From JL08 sp965363755 (GTDB taxonomy: Bacteria; Pseudomonadota; Alphaproteobacteria; Rhodobacterales; Rhodobacteraceae), in the NCBI GenBank assembly GCA_965363755.1, contig CBDTVL010000083.1, positions 1-13,950 on the forward strand: DNA of 13,950 nucleotides, written 5' to 3'. This document shows positions 6,380-13,507 of this stretch, one piece after another (positions within the stretch are counted from its first letter, which is position 1; each line of letters starts with the position of its first letter). The position numbers were made by a program, and so were the translations under genes. Below the pieces are notes generated by a model. It had not been told where the DNA came from. It saw nothing but the letters and a program-made list of their open reading frames with translations, and searched no databases.

Positions 6380-7024
6380 TCACAAAACCTTGCAAATGTC
6401 ATCAAATTCAAAGCGCGGCAGCTTCTGGAACAGCGCTGTCTCGTCAGCATAGCCGATGTTGCACAGAAAATTCGACTTCCAGCTGTTCTCGGAAAAGAAT
6501 TCTTCGTCCACGATGGCGTTGGAGAATCCCGACATCGCCCCCACATCAAGCCCCATGGCGCGGGCAGCGATCATGAAATACCCACCCTGCAATGTAGAAT
6601 TGCGATAGGCGGTATCGTTGCAGTAGGCGGGATTATTCCTGAAAAGAGGTTTCCGATCGTCATGCGGGAACAGAAAGTCGAGCTGCTGCCAAAACTCAGT
6701 GTCCCACGCGATGATCGCCGTCACCGGAGCCCCCATCATTTTGCCGACATTTGCCGGTTTCAGCGCTTTGGCAAGCCGTGCCTTGCCCTCCGGGCTGCGC
6801 ACAAAGACAAATCGGGCCGGGCAGGTGTTCATACTGGTAGGACCATTGATAGTGATGTCGTAAATTGTGTGCAGCATCTCTTCTGACACCGGCTTGTCAG
6901 TCCAGGCGTAATGAGAGCGCGCATCGCGCAATATCAGATCTATTGCGGCGTCATCCAACCGCTGCTTCCGTTTTCGCAGGTCACGAACGGCGTTCTGGGC
7001 CTGATCCCTTAACGCATCTGTCAT
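6380..7024 (-). CDS. RutE/HadB-like nitroreductase-family oxidoreductase
   Basis: This 214-residue flavoprotein of the nitroreductase fold belongs to the branch annotated as malonic semialdehyde reductase (RutE of pyrimidine degradation). Recognisable features are ILRDARSHYAW (31-41), the FMN-binding GPTSMNTCPARFVFV (61-75), VTAIIAWD, RNSTLQGGYFMIAARAMGLDVGAMSGF (141-167) and NFLCNIGY. Length is normal. It should use FMN and NAD(P)H to reduce a carbonyl, nitro group or activated double bond. No other rut genes are present, so pyrimidine degradation is not supported. Its place between the FAH-family and OsmC genes (4-base overlap with the former) suggests it reduces an intermediate formed after ring cleavage. 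The specific substrate is not readable from sequence. Confidence 0.88.
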   Translation of the reverse strand: MTDALRDQAQNAVRDLRKRKQRLDDAAIDLILRDARSHYAWTDKPVSEEMLHTIYDITINGPTSMNTCPARFVFVRSPEGKARLAKALKPANVGKMMGAPVTAIIAWDTEFWQQLDFLFPHDDRKPLFRNNPAYCNDTAYRNSTLQGGYFMIAARAMGLDVGAMSGFSNAIVDEEFFSENSWKSNFLCNIGYADETALFQKLPRFEFDDICKVL

Positions 7025-7902
7025 ACAGCAGCCTGCTGTCGGAACAGGTCAGCCTCGTCCACGACCGGGCTGGAGCAGATGCCGATCCGCTCAATTTCGA
7101 TATCAATCACTTCACCCGGCTTGAGCCAGCGAGGAGGCTTTTTAGCATGTCCGACGCCGGGTGGTGTTCCCAGTGCGATCAGATCTCCCGCTTCCAGTGT
7201 TGTATATTCGGAGATCGTTGCAATTGACTGCGCCGCCGACCAGATCATATTTGCAGTGTTCGAGCTTTGCAGGATTTCATCTCCCACACGGCTTTCAATC
7301 TTGAGACCTTTGGCGCCCTCTGGCAATTCATCAGGGGTCACCACAAATGGGCCTATCGCCCCAGTGCTGTCAAAGTTTTTGCCCGGTGTCCATTGGTGGG
7401 TCTTGCGCTGGTAATCACGCACAGAGCCATCGTTGAAAACCGTATACCCAAAGACATGATCCAGCGCATCAGCTTCAGAGATATGCCGTCCGCGTTTGCC
7501 AATGATAAGCATTAATTCTGCTTCATAATCGAGCTTTTCGGAGCACGTGGGCCGTATTAACGGCGCGCCTGCGGCCATGATAGAGTTGGCACCGCGCATG
7601 AACAAAGCGGGGTAGTCCGGGATGTCATAACCGCCTTCTTTGATATGTTCTACATAGTTGAGGCCGAGACAAATAATTGTGCCGGGTTTGGCAATCGGCA
7701 GCGCGGGGGTAATTTCGCTTACCGGTATGGCTGTCCCCAGATCTGCGATGACTTCAATTGATTCCATCAGACTCGGATCGGCAACAAGTGCCGACATGTC
7801 CGTTCCGACACCCGGTATTTTCGCGGTTAAATCATAGGCTTCATCGCCTTTGACTAGATAGACTGCCTGCGTATCCGCGACATGTCCAACGATGAAACGC
7901 AT
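7021..7902 (-). CDS. Fumarylacetoacetate hydrolase (FAH) family protein
   Basis: This protein of about 293 residues, first gene of the operon, belongs to the FAH superfamily: divalent-metal enzymes that hydrolyse C-C bonds of beta-diketo acids, decarboxylate oxaloacetate-like acids, or hydrate/isomerise ring-cleavage products. It has a short N-terminal domain (1-70) and then the catalytic domain with IICLGLNYVEHIKE (76-89), the metal ligands Glu127 and Glu129 (DYEAELMLIIG) and Asp158 (FNDGSVRDYQ), GKNFDSTGAIGPFVV, and LIALGTPPGVG. The start at 7902 (MRFIVG) is preferred to an ATG four codons earlier at 7914 because GGAG (7909-7912) is at ideal distance for the former. Its stop overlaps the next gene's start by ATGA. 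The substrate is probably the dioxygenase product or a derivative (inference). Confidence 0.92.
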   Translation of the reverse strand: MRFIVGHVADTQAVYLVKGDEAYDLTAKIPGVGTDMSALVADPSLMESIEVIADLGTAIPVSEITPALPIAKPGTIICLGLNYVEHIKEGGYDIPDYPALFMRGANSIMAAGAPLIRPTCSEKLDYEAELMLIIGKRGRHISEADALDHVFGYTVFNDGSVRDYQRKTHQWTPGKNFDSTGAIGPFVVTPDELPEGAKGLKIESRVGDEILQSSNTANMIWSAAQSIATISEYTTLEAGDLIALGTPPGVGHAKKPPRWLKPGEVIDIEIERIGICSSPVVDEADLFRQQAAV

Positions 7903-7915
7903 GGCGATCTCCATG

Positions 7916-7944
7916 TTGATTTGGATTAAGTTTGCCGATAATAG
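7916..7944 (+). promoter_or_regulatory. Putative promoter of the YciI-family gene, with FNR/CRP-like box
   Basis: TTGATT (7916-7921) and TAATAG (7939-7944), 17 bases apart, fit -35 and -10 boxes for the rightward gene at 7991, giving a leader of about 40 bases. The same -35 lies in TTGATTTGGATTAA (7916-7929), which matches the FNR-type palindrome TTGAT-N4-ATCAA at 9 of 10 positions. The 88-base AT-rich spacer must also hold the operon promoter on the minus strand, which I could not place with confidence. Confidence 0.4.
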
Positions 7945-7990
7945 TACATTAAGTCAAATAAAATCGATATTATAAACAGGAGAAACGTCG

Positions 7991-8377
7991 ATGCCAGCAT
8001 GGGACACTTACAAGTCGGAAGCAAAGGCGCGCGGCTCGCTTGCGTTTGAACTTTATGTGGTTCACTCAACCCCGGCCAAAACCCCAGAGGACCTCAGGGC
8101 CAACCTGCCAGACCACCTTGAATATCAAAGCAGGCTAGAGGCAGAAGGCACTTTGGTACTTGCCGGACCAATGTCGGATGAAACCGGCACCCAGATGCAC
8201 GGCATGGGGCTCATCATTTATCGCGCCTCTTCCTTTGAGAGGGCGCAAGAGATAGCCGAGAATGACCCGATGCATCGCTCAGGTGCGCGAAGCTTTACCT
8301 TGCGCAAGTGGATGATCAATGAGGGCAGTCTGACCATCAACATTGGGTTGTCGGGCCAATCGGTATCTTTGAGCTGA
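7991..8377 (+). CDS. YciI-family protein
   Basis: This 128-residue cytoplasmic protein has a YciI (ferredoxin-like, muconolactone-isomerase-related) domain: LAFELYVVHSTP (17-28), DHLEYQSRLEAEGTLVLAGP (41-60) and NDPMHRSGARSFTLRKWMINEG (91-112). Candidate active-site residues are His42 and the Asp92/His95 pair. It is longer than the minimal YciI domain (about 95-100 residues), with about 16 extra residues at the N-terminus and 16 at the C-terminus. AGGAG sits about 9 bases before the ATG. It is transcribed away from the FAH-family gene across an 88-base spacer, so it is likely co-regulated with the operon. In the family, roles include acting on cyclic or lactone intermediates of aromatic breakdown; that role here is inference. 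Confidence 0.85.
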   Translation: MPAWDTYKSEAKARGSLAFELYVVHSTPAKTPEDLRANLPDHLEYQSRLEAEGTLVLAGPMSDETGTQMHGMGLIIYRASSFERAQEIAENDPMHRSGARSFTLRKWMINEGSLTINIGLSGQSVSLS

Positions 8378-8463
8378 ACAAACCTCGCCGTAAGCGCGGT
8401 CTAAAAGCTTCCTAGGCGACATGCACACGCCTCTTTTTGAGCCACGCCAATCTGCGTCCAGAA

Positions 8464-9381
8464 TTACCGATACCCGCTCAATTGAAGAGACATGTCACGC
8501 TTTGCCCTGCAAACCACCTCTGAAATGTGTAGGAGATCCTTGGCCAAAGGACTTGTCTTGCGCCATATCATGCCAATTGTTCGCGACGGTTGAGGATCTT
8601 TGAAGCGCGTGACAGTCACGGGCGCCGCGCGCGTCTCAACCTCCAAGGCCATCTCGGGTAACAACGTGACTCCGATGCCTGCACTCACCATCTGAACAAG
8701 GGTCGATAGAGAGCTCGCATCGAGCCCGTCGCGTTGTATTGCTGAATGAATATTACAGAACGACAGGGCCTGATCACGAAAACAATGGCCCTCTTCCAGC
8801 AATAGCAGCCGCATTTCTTGCAAATCCTCGCGATCCGGCGCCGATTTCCCTTCATCTCCACGCGGGCGGGCCAGTACGAAATTCTCGGTAAACAGGGCGA
8901 CTTCGGTCAATGAAGGTTCCGACACGGGCAATGCAACAATCGCAGTATCGATCCGACCTTCTGCCAGTTCCTGAATAAGCTTCTGTGTCAACGTCTCACG
9001 CACGTGAATGTCGAGCCCTATGTGCGATTGAGAAAGATGCCCGATGATGCTGGGCAGCAGATAAGGCGCGATCGTTGGAATTATGCCGATACGCAGTCGG
9101 CCAACCAGTTGCCCCTGCGAGGCACGTGCAAGATCTCCCAGTTCATCGATCGCGCGCAGGATATCTCGGACCCGCACCGCAAACTCTTCTCCAAAAATAG
9201 TTAGTCGGACCAGCCGCGCACCTCGTTCGAACAGTACTGTCTCAAGCTCTTGTTCCAGTTCTTTGATCTGTACCGACAAGGCTGGTTGAGAGATCGCACA
9301 AGCCGCTGCTGCGCGTCCAAAGTGGCAATGCCGGGCCAAGGATTCAAAATAACGAAGCTGTTTGAGTGAGATGTTTATCAT
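8464..9381 (-). CDS. oxyR: Hydrogen peroxide-responsive LysR-type regulator OxyR
   Basis: This 305-residue LysR-family activator has a winged helix-turn-helix (about 1-60: SLKQLRYFESLARHCHFGRA, then ISQPALSVQIKELE), a linker helix, and a periplasmic-binding-protein-like sensor domain (about 92-300). The OxyR redox switch is clear: Cys200 and Cys209 in EEGHCFRDQALSFC, with exactly the spacing of E. coli Cys199/Cys208, which form a disulfide when oxidised by peroxide. It is divergent from katG over 156 bases, the usual OxyR target arrangement. It converges with the YciI gene (86-base gap). The start ATG at 9379-9381 is supported by the family alignment; no strong ribosome-binding site stands out. 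Confidence 0.95.
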   Translation of the reverse strand: MINISLKQLRYFESLARHCHFGRAAAACAISQPALSVQIKELEQELETVLFERGARLVRLTIFGEEFAVRVRDILRAIDELGDLARASQGQLVGRLRIGIIPTIAPYLLPSIIGHLSQSHIGLDIHVRETLTQKLIQELAEGRIDTAIVALPVSEPSLTEVALFTENFVLARPRGDEGKSAPDREDLQEMRLLLLEEGHCFRDQALSFCNIHSAIQRDGLDASSLSTLVQMVSAGIGVTLLPEMALEVETRAAPVTVTRFKDPQPSRTIGMIWRKTSPLAKDLLHISEVVCRAKRDMSLQLSGYR

Positions 9382-9412
9382 AAGCTGAGGTTATTGCAGC
9401 GATCAAAAGATT

Positions 9413-9428
9413 CAACTTAATTAAATTG
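9413..9428. promoter_or_regulatory. AT-rich inverted repeat between oxyR and katG, candidate operator
   Basis: CAACTTAATTAAATTG is a 16-bp palindrome broken only at one symmetric pair. It sits 32 bases upstream of the oxyR start, in the 156-base oxyR-katG spacer. LysR regulators bind partly symmetric AT-rich sites there, so it may be an OxyR site or part of the promoters. It does not match the E. coli OxyR consensus closely. Confidence 0.35.
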
Positions 9429-9537
9429 CCTGAGTTTGCTAAAAAGACCGGGATGATGAGACCGATTCACATTTTGAGTGGTCCGGGGCTTTATCCACAG
9501 ACCTATTCAGTCAATGCAGCCATGATCGGAGAGAAAC

Positions 9538-11733
9538 ATGGACGGAAATGATATCGCAAGCACAGGCAAGTGCCCTGTAATGCATACAACTTTTGGGGTC
9601 AGATCGAACCGGGACTGGTGGCCGAACCAGTTGAACCTCAAGATTCTTCACCAAAACTCTTCCATGTGCGACCCAATGGGCGCGTCCTTCAACTACGCCG
9701 AAGAATTCAAAAAACTTGATCTGACCGCCCTCAAAGACGACATCGTTGCGCTGATGGCTGACTCGCAAGATTGGTGGCCTGCGGATTATGGCCACTATGG
9801 ACCGTTCTTTATCCGGATGGCGTGGCACAGCGCCGGGACCTACCGCACGGCAGACGGCCGTGGCGGCGCTTCGTCTGGTTCACAACGCTTTGCACCGCTC
9901 AACAGCTGGCCCGACAACGTAAACCTCGACAAAGCGCGAAGATTGCTTTGGCCGGTCAAACAAAAGTACGGCAACAAGATTTCGTGGGCCGATCTCATGA
10001 TTCTGGCTGGTAACTGCGCCCTTGAATCGATGGGATTCAAGACGTTCGGCTTTGCCGGCGGTCGCGAAGACATCTGGGAGCCCGAGGAAGATATCTATTG
10101 GGGCGGCGAAGACATCTGGCTTGACGACAAACGCTACTCTGGCGACCGGGCGCTCGAAAATCCGCTCGCCGCTGTGCAGATGGGTCTGATCTATGTGAAC
10201 CCCGAAGGACCAAATGGCGAACCTAGTGCGCTTGCCTCAGCCCGCGATATTCGGGATACTTTTGCCCGTATGGCGATGAACGACGAGGAAACAGTCGCTC
10301 TTATTGCTGGCGGTCACACGTTCGGCAAAACCCATGGCGCGGGTGATGCAGCGCAAGTTGGTGCTGAGCCCGAAGGCGCAAGTATCCAAGAGCAAGGTTT
10401 GGGCTGGTCAAACAGCTTTGGCAGCGGCAAAGGCGTAGATACAATTTCCAGTGGATTGGAAGGGGCCTGGACCTCCACACCGACCACATGGGACAATACG
10501 TTTTTCGACATCCTGTTCGGTTATGATTGGGATTTGGTGAAAAGCCCTGCGGGCGCATGGCAGTGGATTCCGACGGATCCAAAGGCGGCGGACACCGTCC
10601 CTGACGCCCACGATTCTTCGAAACGGCACGCGCCCATTATGTTGACGTCAGACCTCGCGCTTCGGATGGACCCGATTTACGGCCCAATTTCGAAACGTTT
10701 CCACGAAAATCCCGATCAGTTCGCCGACGCGTTCGCCCGGGCGTGGTTCAAGCTGACCCACCGCGACATGGGCCCTCTCGCGCGCTATCTCGGTGCAGAA
10801 GTCCCCGAAGAGGAACTGCTCTGGCAAGATCCTGTCCCCGAGGCGGCACATGACCTCATCAACGCGCAGGACATCGCCGCCCTTAAGGACCAAATTCTCG
10901 CGTCCGGACTTTCTGTCTCTGAACTGGTCTCGACTGCTTGGGCGTCGGCCTCGACATTCCGAGGGTCCGACAAACGTGGCGGGGCAAACGGGGCACGTGT
11001 TCGCCTCGCACCACAGAAGGATTGGGCGGTCAATCAGCCAGCCCAACTGGCAAGAGTTCTCAAGACCCTTGAGGGGATACAGTCGAACTTCAACGGTACG
11101 CAAACTGGCTCGAAGATGGTTTCGTTGGCTGATCTGATTGTCCTTGGTGGGTGCGCGGCGGTCGAGAAAGCTGCGAAGAATGCCGGACACGACGTCGTTG
11201 TTCCGTTTGAACCCGGACGTACCGACGCATCACAAGAGCAAACTGATGTGGAGTCGTTTGGTGTGCTTGAACCAATCGCAGATGGATTCTGCAATTACCT
11301 CAAGGGTGAGTATACGGTTTCAGCAGAGGAACTTTTGGTGGATCGGGCACAACTCATGACCCTGACCGCGCCGGAGATGACGGTTCTAGTTGGTGGCATG
11401 CGTGCTCTGAAAACCAATGTTGATCAGTCCCAACACGGCATCTTCACGACGCGGCCAGAAACACTCACCACTGACTTCTTTGTAAACCTGCTCGACATGG
11501 GGACAGAATGGAAGCCAAATGCTGACTCCGAAAATGTCTTTGAAGGGCGCGACCGCAAAAGCGGTCAGGTGAAGTGGACAGGCACACGGGTCGACCTCGT
11601 CTTTGGGTCGAACTCTCAACTCCGAGCCCTAGCGGAAGTTTACGCATGTGACGATGCGCAAGAGACCTTTGTAAATGACTTTGTCGCGGCCTGGAGCAAA
11701 GTGATGAATGCTGATCGTTTCGACCTTGCCTAA
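9538..11733 (+). CDS. katG: Catalase-peroxidase KatG
   Basis: This 731-residue bifunctional heme enzyme breaks down hydrogen peroxide and also has broad peroxidase activity in the cytoplasm. It has the two-domain build from gene duplication: an active N-terminal heme domain (about 55-420) and an inactive C-terminal copy (about 440-725). All key residues are visible: distal Arg93, Trp96 and His97 (RMAWHSAGTYR), proximal His260 (AGGHTFGKTH), and the Trp96-Tyr219-Met245 crosslink partners with the same spacing as in mycobacterial KatG. GGAGAG lies about 6 bases before the ATG. It is divergent from oxyR and so very likely OxyR-controlled. It is followed by a strong terminator, so it is probably monocistronic. 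Length is normal and no damage is seen. Confidence 0.98.
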   Translation: MDGNDIASTGKCPVMHTTFGVRSNRDWWPNQLNLKILHQNSSMCDPMGASFNYAEEFKKLDLTALKDDIVALMADSQDWWPADYGHYGPFFIRMAWHSAGTYRTADGRGGASSGSQRFAPLNSWPDNVNLDKARRLLWPVKQKYGNKISWADLMILAGNCALESMGFKTFGFAGGREDIWEPEEDIYWGGEDIWLDDKRYSGDRALENPLAAVQMGLIYVNPEGPNGEPSALASARDIRDTFARMAMNDEETVALIAGGHTFGKTHGAGDAAQVGAEPEGASIQEQGLGWSNSFGSGKGVDTISSGLEGAWTSTPTTWDNTFFDILFGYDWDLVKSPAGAWQWIPTDPKAADTVPDAHDSSKRHAPIMLTSDLALRMDPIYGPISKRFHENPDQFADAFARAWFKLTHRDMGPLARYLGAEVPEEELLWQDPVPEAAHDLINAQDIAALKDQILASGLSVSELVSTAWASASTFRGSDKRGGANGARVRLAPQKDWAVNQPAQLARVLKTLEGIQSNFNGTQTGSKMVSLADLIVLGGCAAVEKAAKNAGHDVVVPFEPGRTDASQEQTDVESFGVLEPIADGFCNYLKGEYTVSAEELLVDRAQLMTLTAPEMTVLVGGMRALKTNVDQSQHGIFTTRPETLTTDFFVNLLDMGTEWKPNADSENVFEGRDRKSGQVKWTGTRVDLVFGSNSQLRALAEVYACDDAQETFVNDFVAAWSKVMNADRFDLA

Positions 11734-11769
11734 TCCTGGCAAGACCCGTCGTTGATCAGGTTTCAATTT

Positions 11770-11807
11770 GGGGGCGATCGCATCCATGCATGCGGTCGGC
11801 CCCTTTT
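11770..11807 (+). terminator. Rho-independent terminator of katG
   Basis: A GC-rich stem (about 13 bp, two mismatches; 11770-11783 pairing with about 11790-11803) is followed by TTTT (11804-11807) and, after a small CGGCC, a second T-run (11813-11817). It begins 36 bases after the katG stop and reads rightward. Confidence 0.75.
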
Positions 11808-11826
11808 CGGCCTTTTTGTTTGGCAT

Positions 11827-11869
11827 AAAAAATCGGCGGCGGCATTTCAAATTGTCTTGAAACGCCGCC
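11827..11869 (-). terminator. Terminator for the lytic transglycosylase gene (leftward)
   Basis: The stem 11838-11850 pairs with 11857-11869: six GC-rich pairs, one A-C mismatch, then six pairs, with loop ATTGTC. On the minus strand the stem is followed within a few bases by a T-run (the A-run 11827-11832 on the plus strand). It ends transcripts arriving from the gene at 11964-13208, and with the katG terminator forms a convergent pair. Confidence 0.7.
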
Positions 11870-11900
11870 CTGTTGCATGATCCAAAATGCGCTGCAGTGA

Positions 11901-11966
11901 TAGGGCACAGGTTGTCCTAATGTTCGCCAGACGCCACCTGACAGCTAATCCAGTGAAAGTGCCCTA
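11901..11966. repeat. Long-range inverted repeat TAGGGCAC/GTGCCCTA
   Basis: Perfect 8-bp arms (11901-11908 and 11959-11966) are separated by 50 bases. The right arm covers the stop codon of the transglycosylase gene. It could be an mRNA 3'-end stabilising stem. No function is evident from sequence. Confidence 0.3.
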
Positions 11967-13208
11967 CCGCAGCGTTTGCAAAAGTTTGCGCGTTGGATCT
12001 CCGGTTACAGGAAGCCCGACGCTGGCCTGATAGGCACGGATCGCGTCTTCTGTCTTGGGGCCGATGACCCCGTCGGACCCACCTGTATCAAAGCCTTTTT
12101 CCGTCAGCTTTTCCTGAAGCCTTCGACGGTCATTGATCGTGAGACCAAAACGATCTGGTGGGAAGCTGGCCGACAACGCGCTGCCCCCCGCAATCCGGTC
12201 CGACAAGTATCCAACGCCAATCCCGTAATTCACGGAATTGTTGTAGCGCAGGATGACGTCGAAGTTGCGAAAGGCGAGGAAAGCAGGTCCGGATGGGCCT
12301 GAAGGCAACAAAAGTGCAGCCGGGCCATGATCCGGCACAACACCACCAGAAACGGTTCTGACGCCACGCGCCGACCAGTCCGAGACGGCGCGTTTCTTGC
12401 CGCGCCCTGCAAGAGATGTATTGAACTCTGCTGGCAGTCGAACCTCCTGCCCCCAGGGTTGGCCGCGCTGCCATCCAGAAGCAGAAAGATAAGCAGCAGC
12501 GGACGCCAACCCGTCGGTCGGGTCGTCAGACCAGATGTCACGACGCCCGTCGCCCCGGAAATCCACCGCATAAGCTTGATAGGTTGTCGGGATGAACTGC
12601 GTGTGGCCCATAGCACCGGCCCAACTGCCCACCAGCCCAGCGGGTGCCACATCGCCGTTCTGGAGAATCCGCAGGGCCGCCACGAGTTGCTTTTCAAAGA
12701 AGACACCCCTCCGGCCGTCATAAGCCAGTGTCGAGGTGGCAGAAATCACCGGGATATCGCCCCGGCGCGCGCCATAATTGCTTTCCATTCCCCAGACCGC
12801 CGTCGTTACATGTGCCGGAACGCCGTAGCGGCCTTCGATCTGAGACAACAACGCAGCGCGCTGTCGCAAGTTTGTGCGCCCGGCAGTGACTTTTTCAGAC
12901 GAGGCGACGATCGCGAGGTAGTCCTCCAGCGAACGCGAGAATTCGGTCTGCTTGCGGTCTCTTGAGACCACGCCCGGCAGAAATCCTGTATTTTGAAAGG
13001 CTGCGTTCAATGTTGCCTGCGACACGCCTTTTTGACGGGCTCGGCTGCGGAACCCGGCGACCCATGCGTCATAGCCCGAATTGGGCTGTGGCCGCAGGTT
13101 GGGATCAGACCGACTGCTGCTAACGGTTCTTGTTCCAGTTCCCGCAGAACACCCGACCAACAACGCGACTGTCCCTGTGACGGCAACCCATCTTCGGCTG
13201 ACATGCAT
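11964..13208 (-). CDS. Lytic murein transglycosylase, MltB-like lipoprotein with peptidoglycan-binding domain
   Basis: This 414-residue envelope enzyme cleaves the MurNAc-GlcNAc bond of peptidoglycan to form 1,6-anhydro ends. The N-terminus is a lipoprotein signal (VTGTVALLVGC; lipobox LVGC, Cys20), so it is probably anchored in the outer membrane. The catalytic domain (about 45-340) has the catalytic Glu142 in VWGMESNYGARRGD, then FFEKQLVAALRIL, GSWAGAMGHTQFIPTTY, and DGRRDIWSDDPTDGLASAAAYL, all typical of the MltB family. A C-terminal PG_binding_1 domain (about 348-410: RRRLQEKLTEKGFDTGGSDG, VIGPKTEDAIRAYQ) is common in alphaproteobacterial members. AGGAG lies about 10 bases before the ATG. 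It stands alone and convergent with katG. No damage is seen. Confidence 0.93.
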   Translation of the reverse strand: MHVSRRWVAVTGTVALLVGCSAGTGTRTVSSSRSDPNLRPQPNSGYDAWVAGFRSRARQKGVSQATLNAAFQNTGFLPGVVSRDRKQTEFSRSLEDYLAIVASSEKVTAGRTNLRQRAALLSQIEGRYGVPAHVTTAVWGMESNYGARRGDIPVISATSTLAYDGRRGVFFEKQLVAALRILQNGDVAPAGLVGSWAGAMGHTQFIPTTYQAYAVDFRGDGRRDIWSDDPTDGLASAAAYLSASGWQRGQPWGQEVRLPAEFNTSLAGRGKKRAVSDWSARGVRTVSGGVVPDHGPAALLLPSGPSGPAFLAFRNFDVILRYNNSVNYGIGVGYLSDRIAGGSALSASFPPDRFGLTINDRRRLQEKLTEKGFDTGGSDGVIGPKTEDAIRAYQASVGLPVTGDPTRKLLQTLR

Positions 13209-13507
13209 CTAACCATCTCTCCTACAATTCATAGTATTCAGATAGTGCGCTTCACGCGGCGCGCGCAAGGGGCTGTCAATTGAGAGGCCCGAATTAGGTA
13301 AATATCGCTCCATTGTCGATACCGCCAAAACTTCTTTTGTCCCGTCAATCCACCCATCCTATTGGGCTCTGACTGCATCATGCTCACGCCACTAGACTGC
13401 GTAGTGCCGCTTTGCTACGTTTGTTTTTTGAGAACCCAAGCCATGGCCCGGCACCCATAACAAAACTGCGCATGGCCAATTTTGCAAGCGTCAAAGGGAA
13501 CATCTGA
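13209..13507. other. Non-coding spacer before the universal stress protein gene
   Basis: About 300 bases between divergent genes. It must contain the promoters of the transglycosylase (-) and usp (+) genes. It also has a weak hairpin followed by a T-run at 13400-13429. No open frame with a convincing start or recognisable product was found. Confidence 0.5.
13400..13429 (+). terminator. Weak terminator-like hairpin with T-run
   Basis: CGTAG (13400-13404) pairs with CTACG (13415-13419), extendable by two G-T wobbles, and is followed by TTTGTTTTTT. No coding gene lies upstream on the plus strand, so it could end a small RNA or be fortuitous. Confidence 0.25.

Noticed and set aside
6314..6886. 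Plus-strand open frame of 190 codons across the OsmC and RutE-like genes
   Set aside because: It spans two real minus-strand genes in antisense and has no recognisable domain.
6380..7024. Assignment as true rutE of the pyrimidine (Rut) pathway
   Set aside because: No other rut genes are present, and the neighbours point to a different catabolic context.
8382..8400. Hairpin after the YciI gene (ACC-T-CGC with GCG-C-GGT) as a terminator
   Set aside because: Seven pairs at most with a mismatch and no T-run on either strand.
10648..11190. Minus-strand open frame of 180 codons inside katG
   Set aside because: Antisense shadow of katG with no start signal or domain.
12327..12965. Plus-strand open frame of 212 codons inside the transglycosylase gene
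   Set aside because: Antisense shadow; the minus-strand gene has all family motifs.
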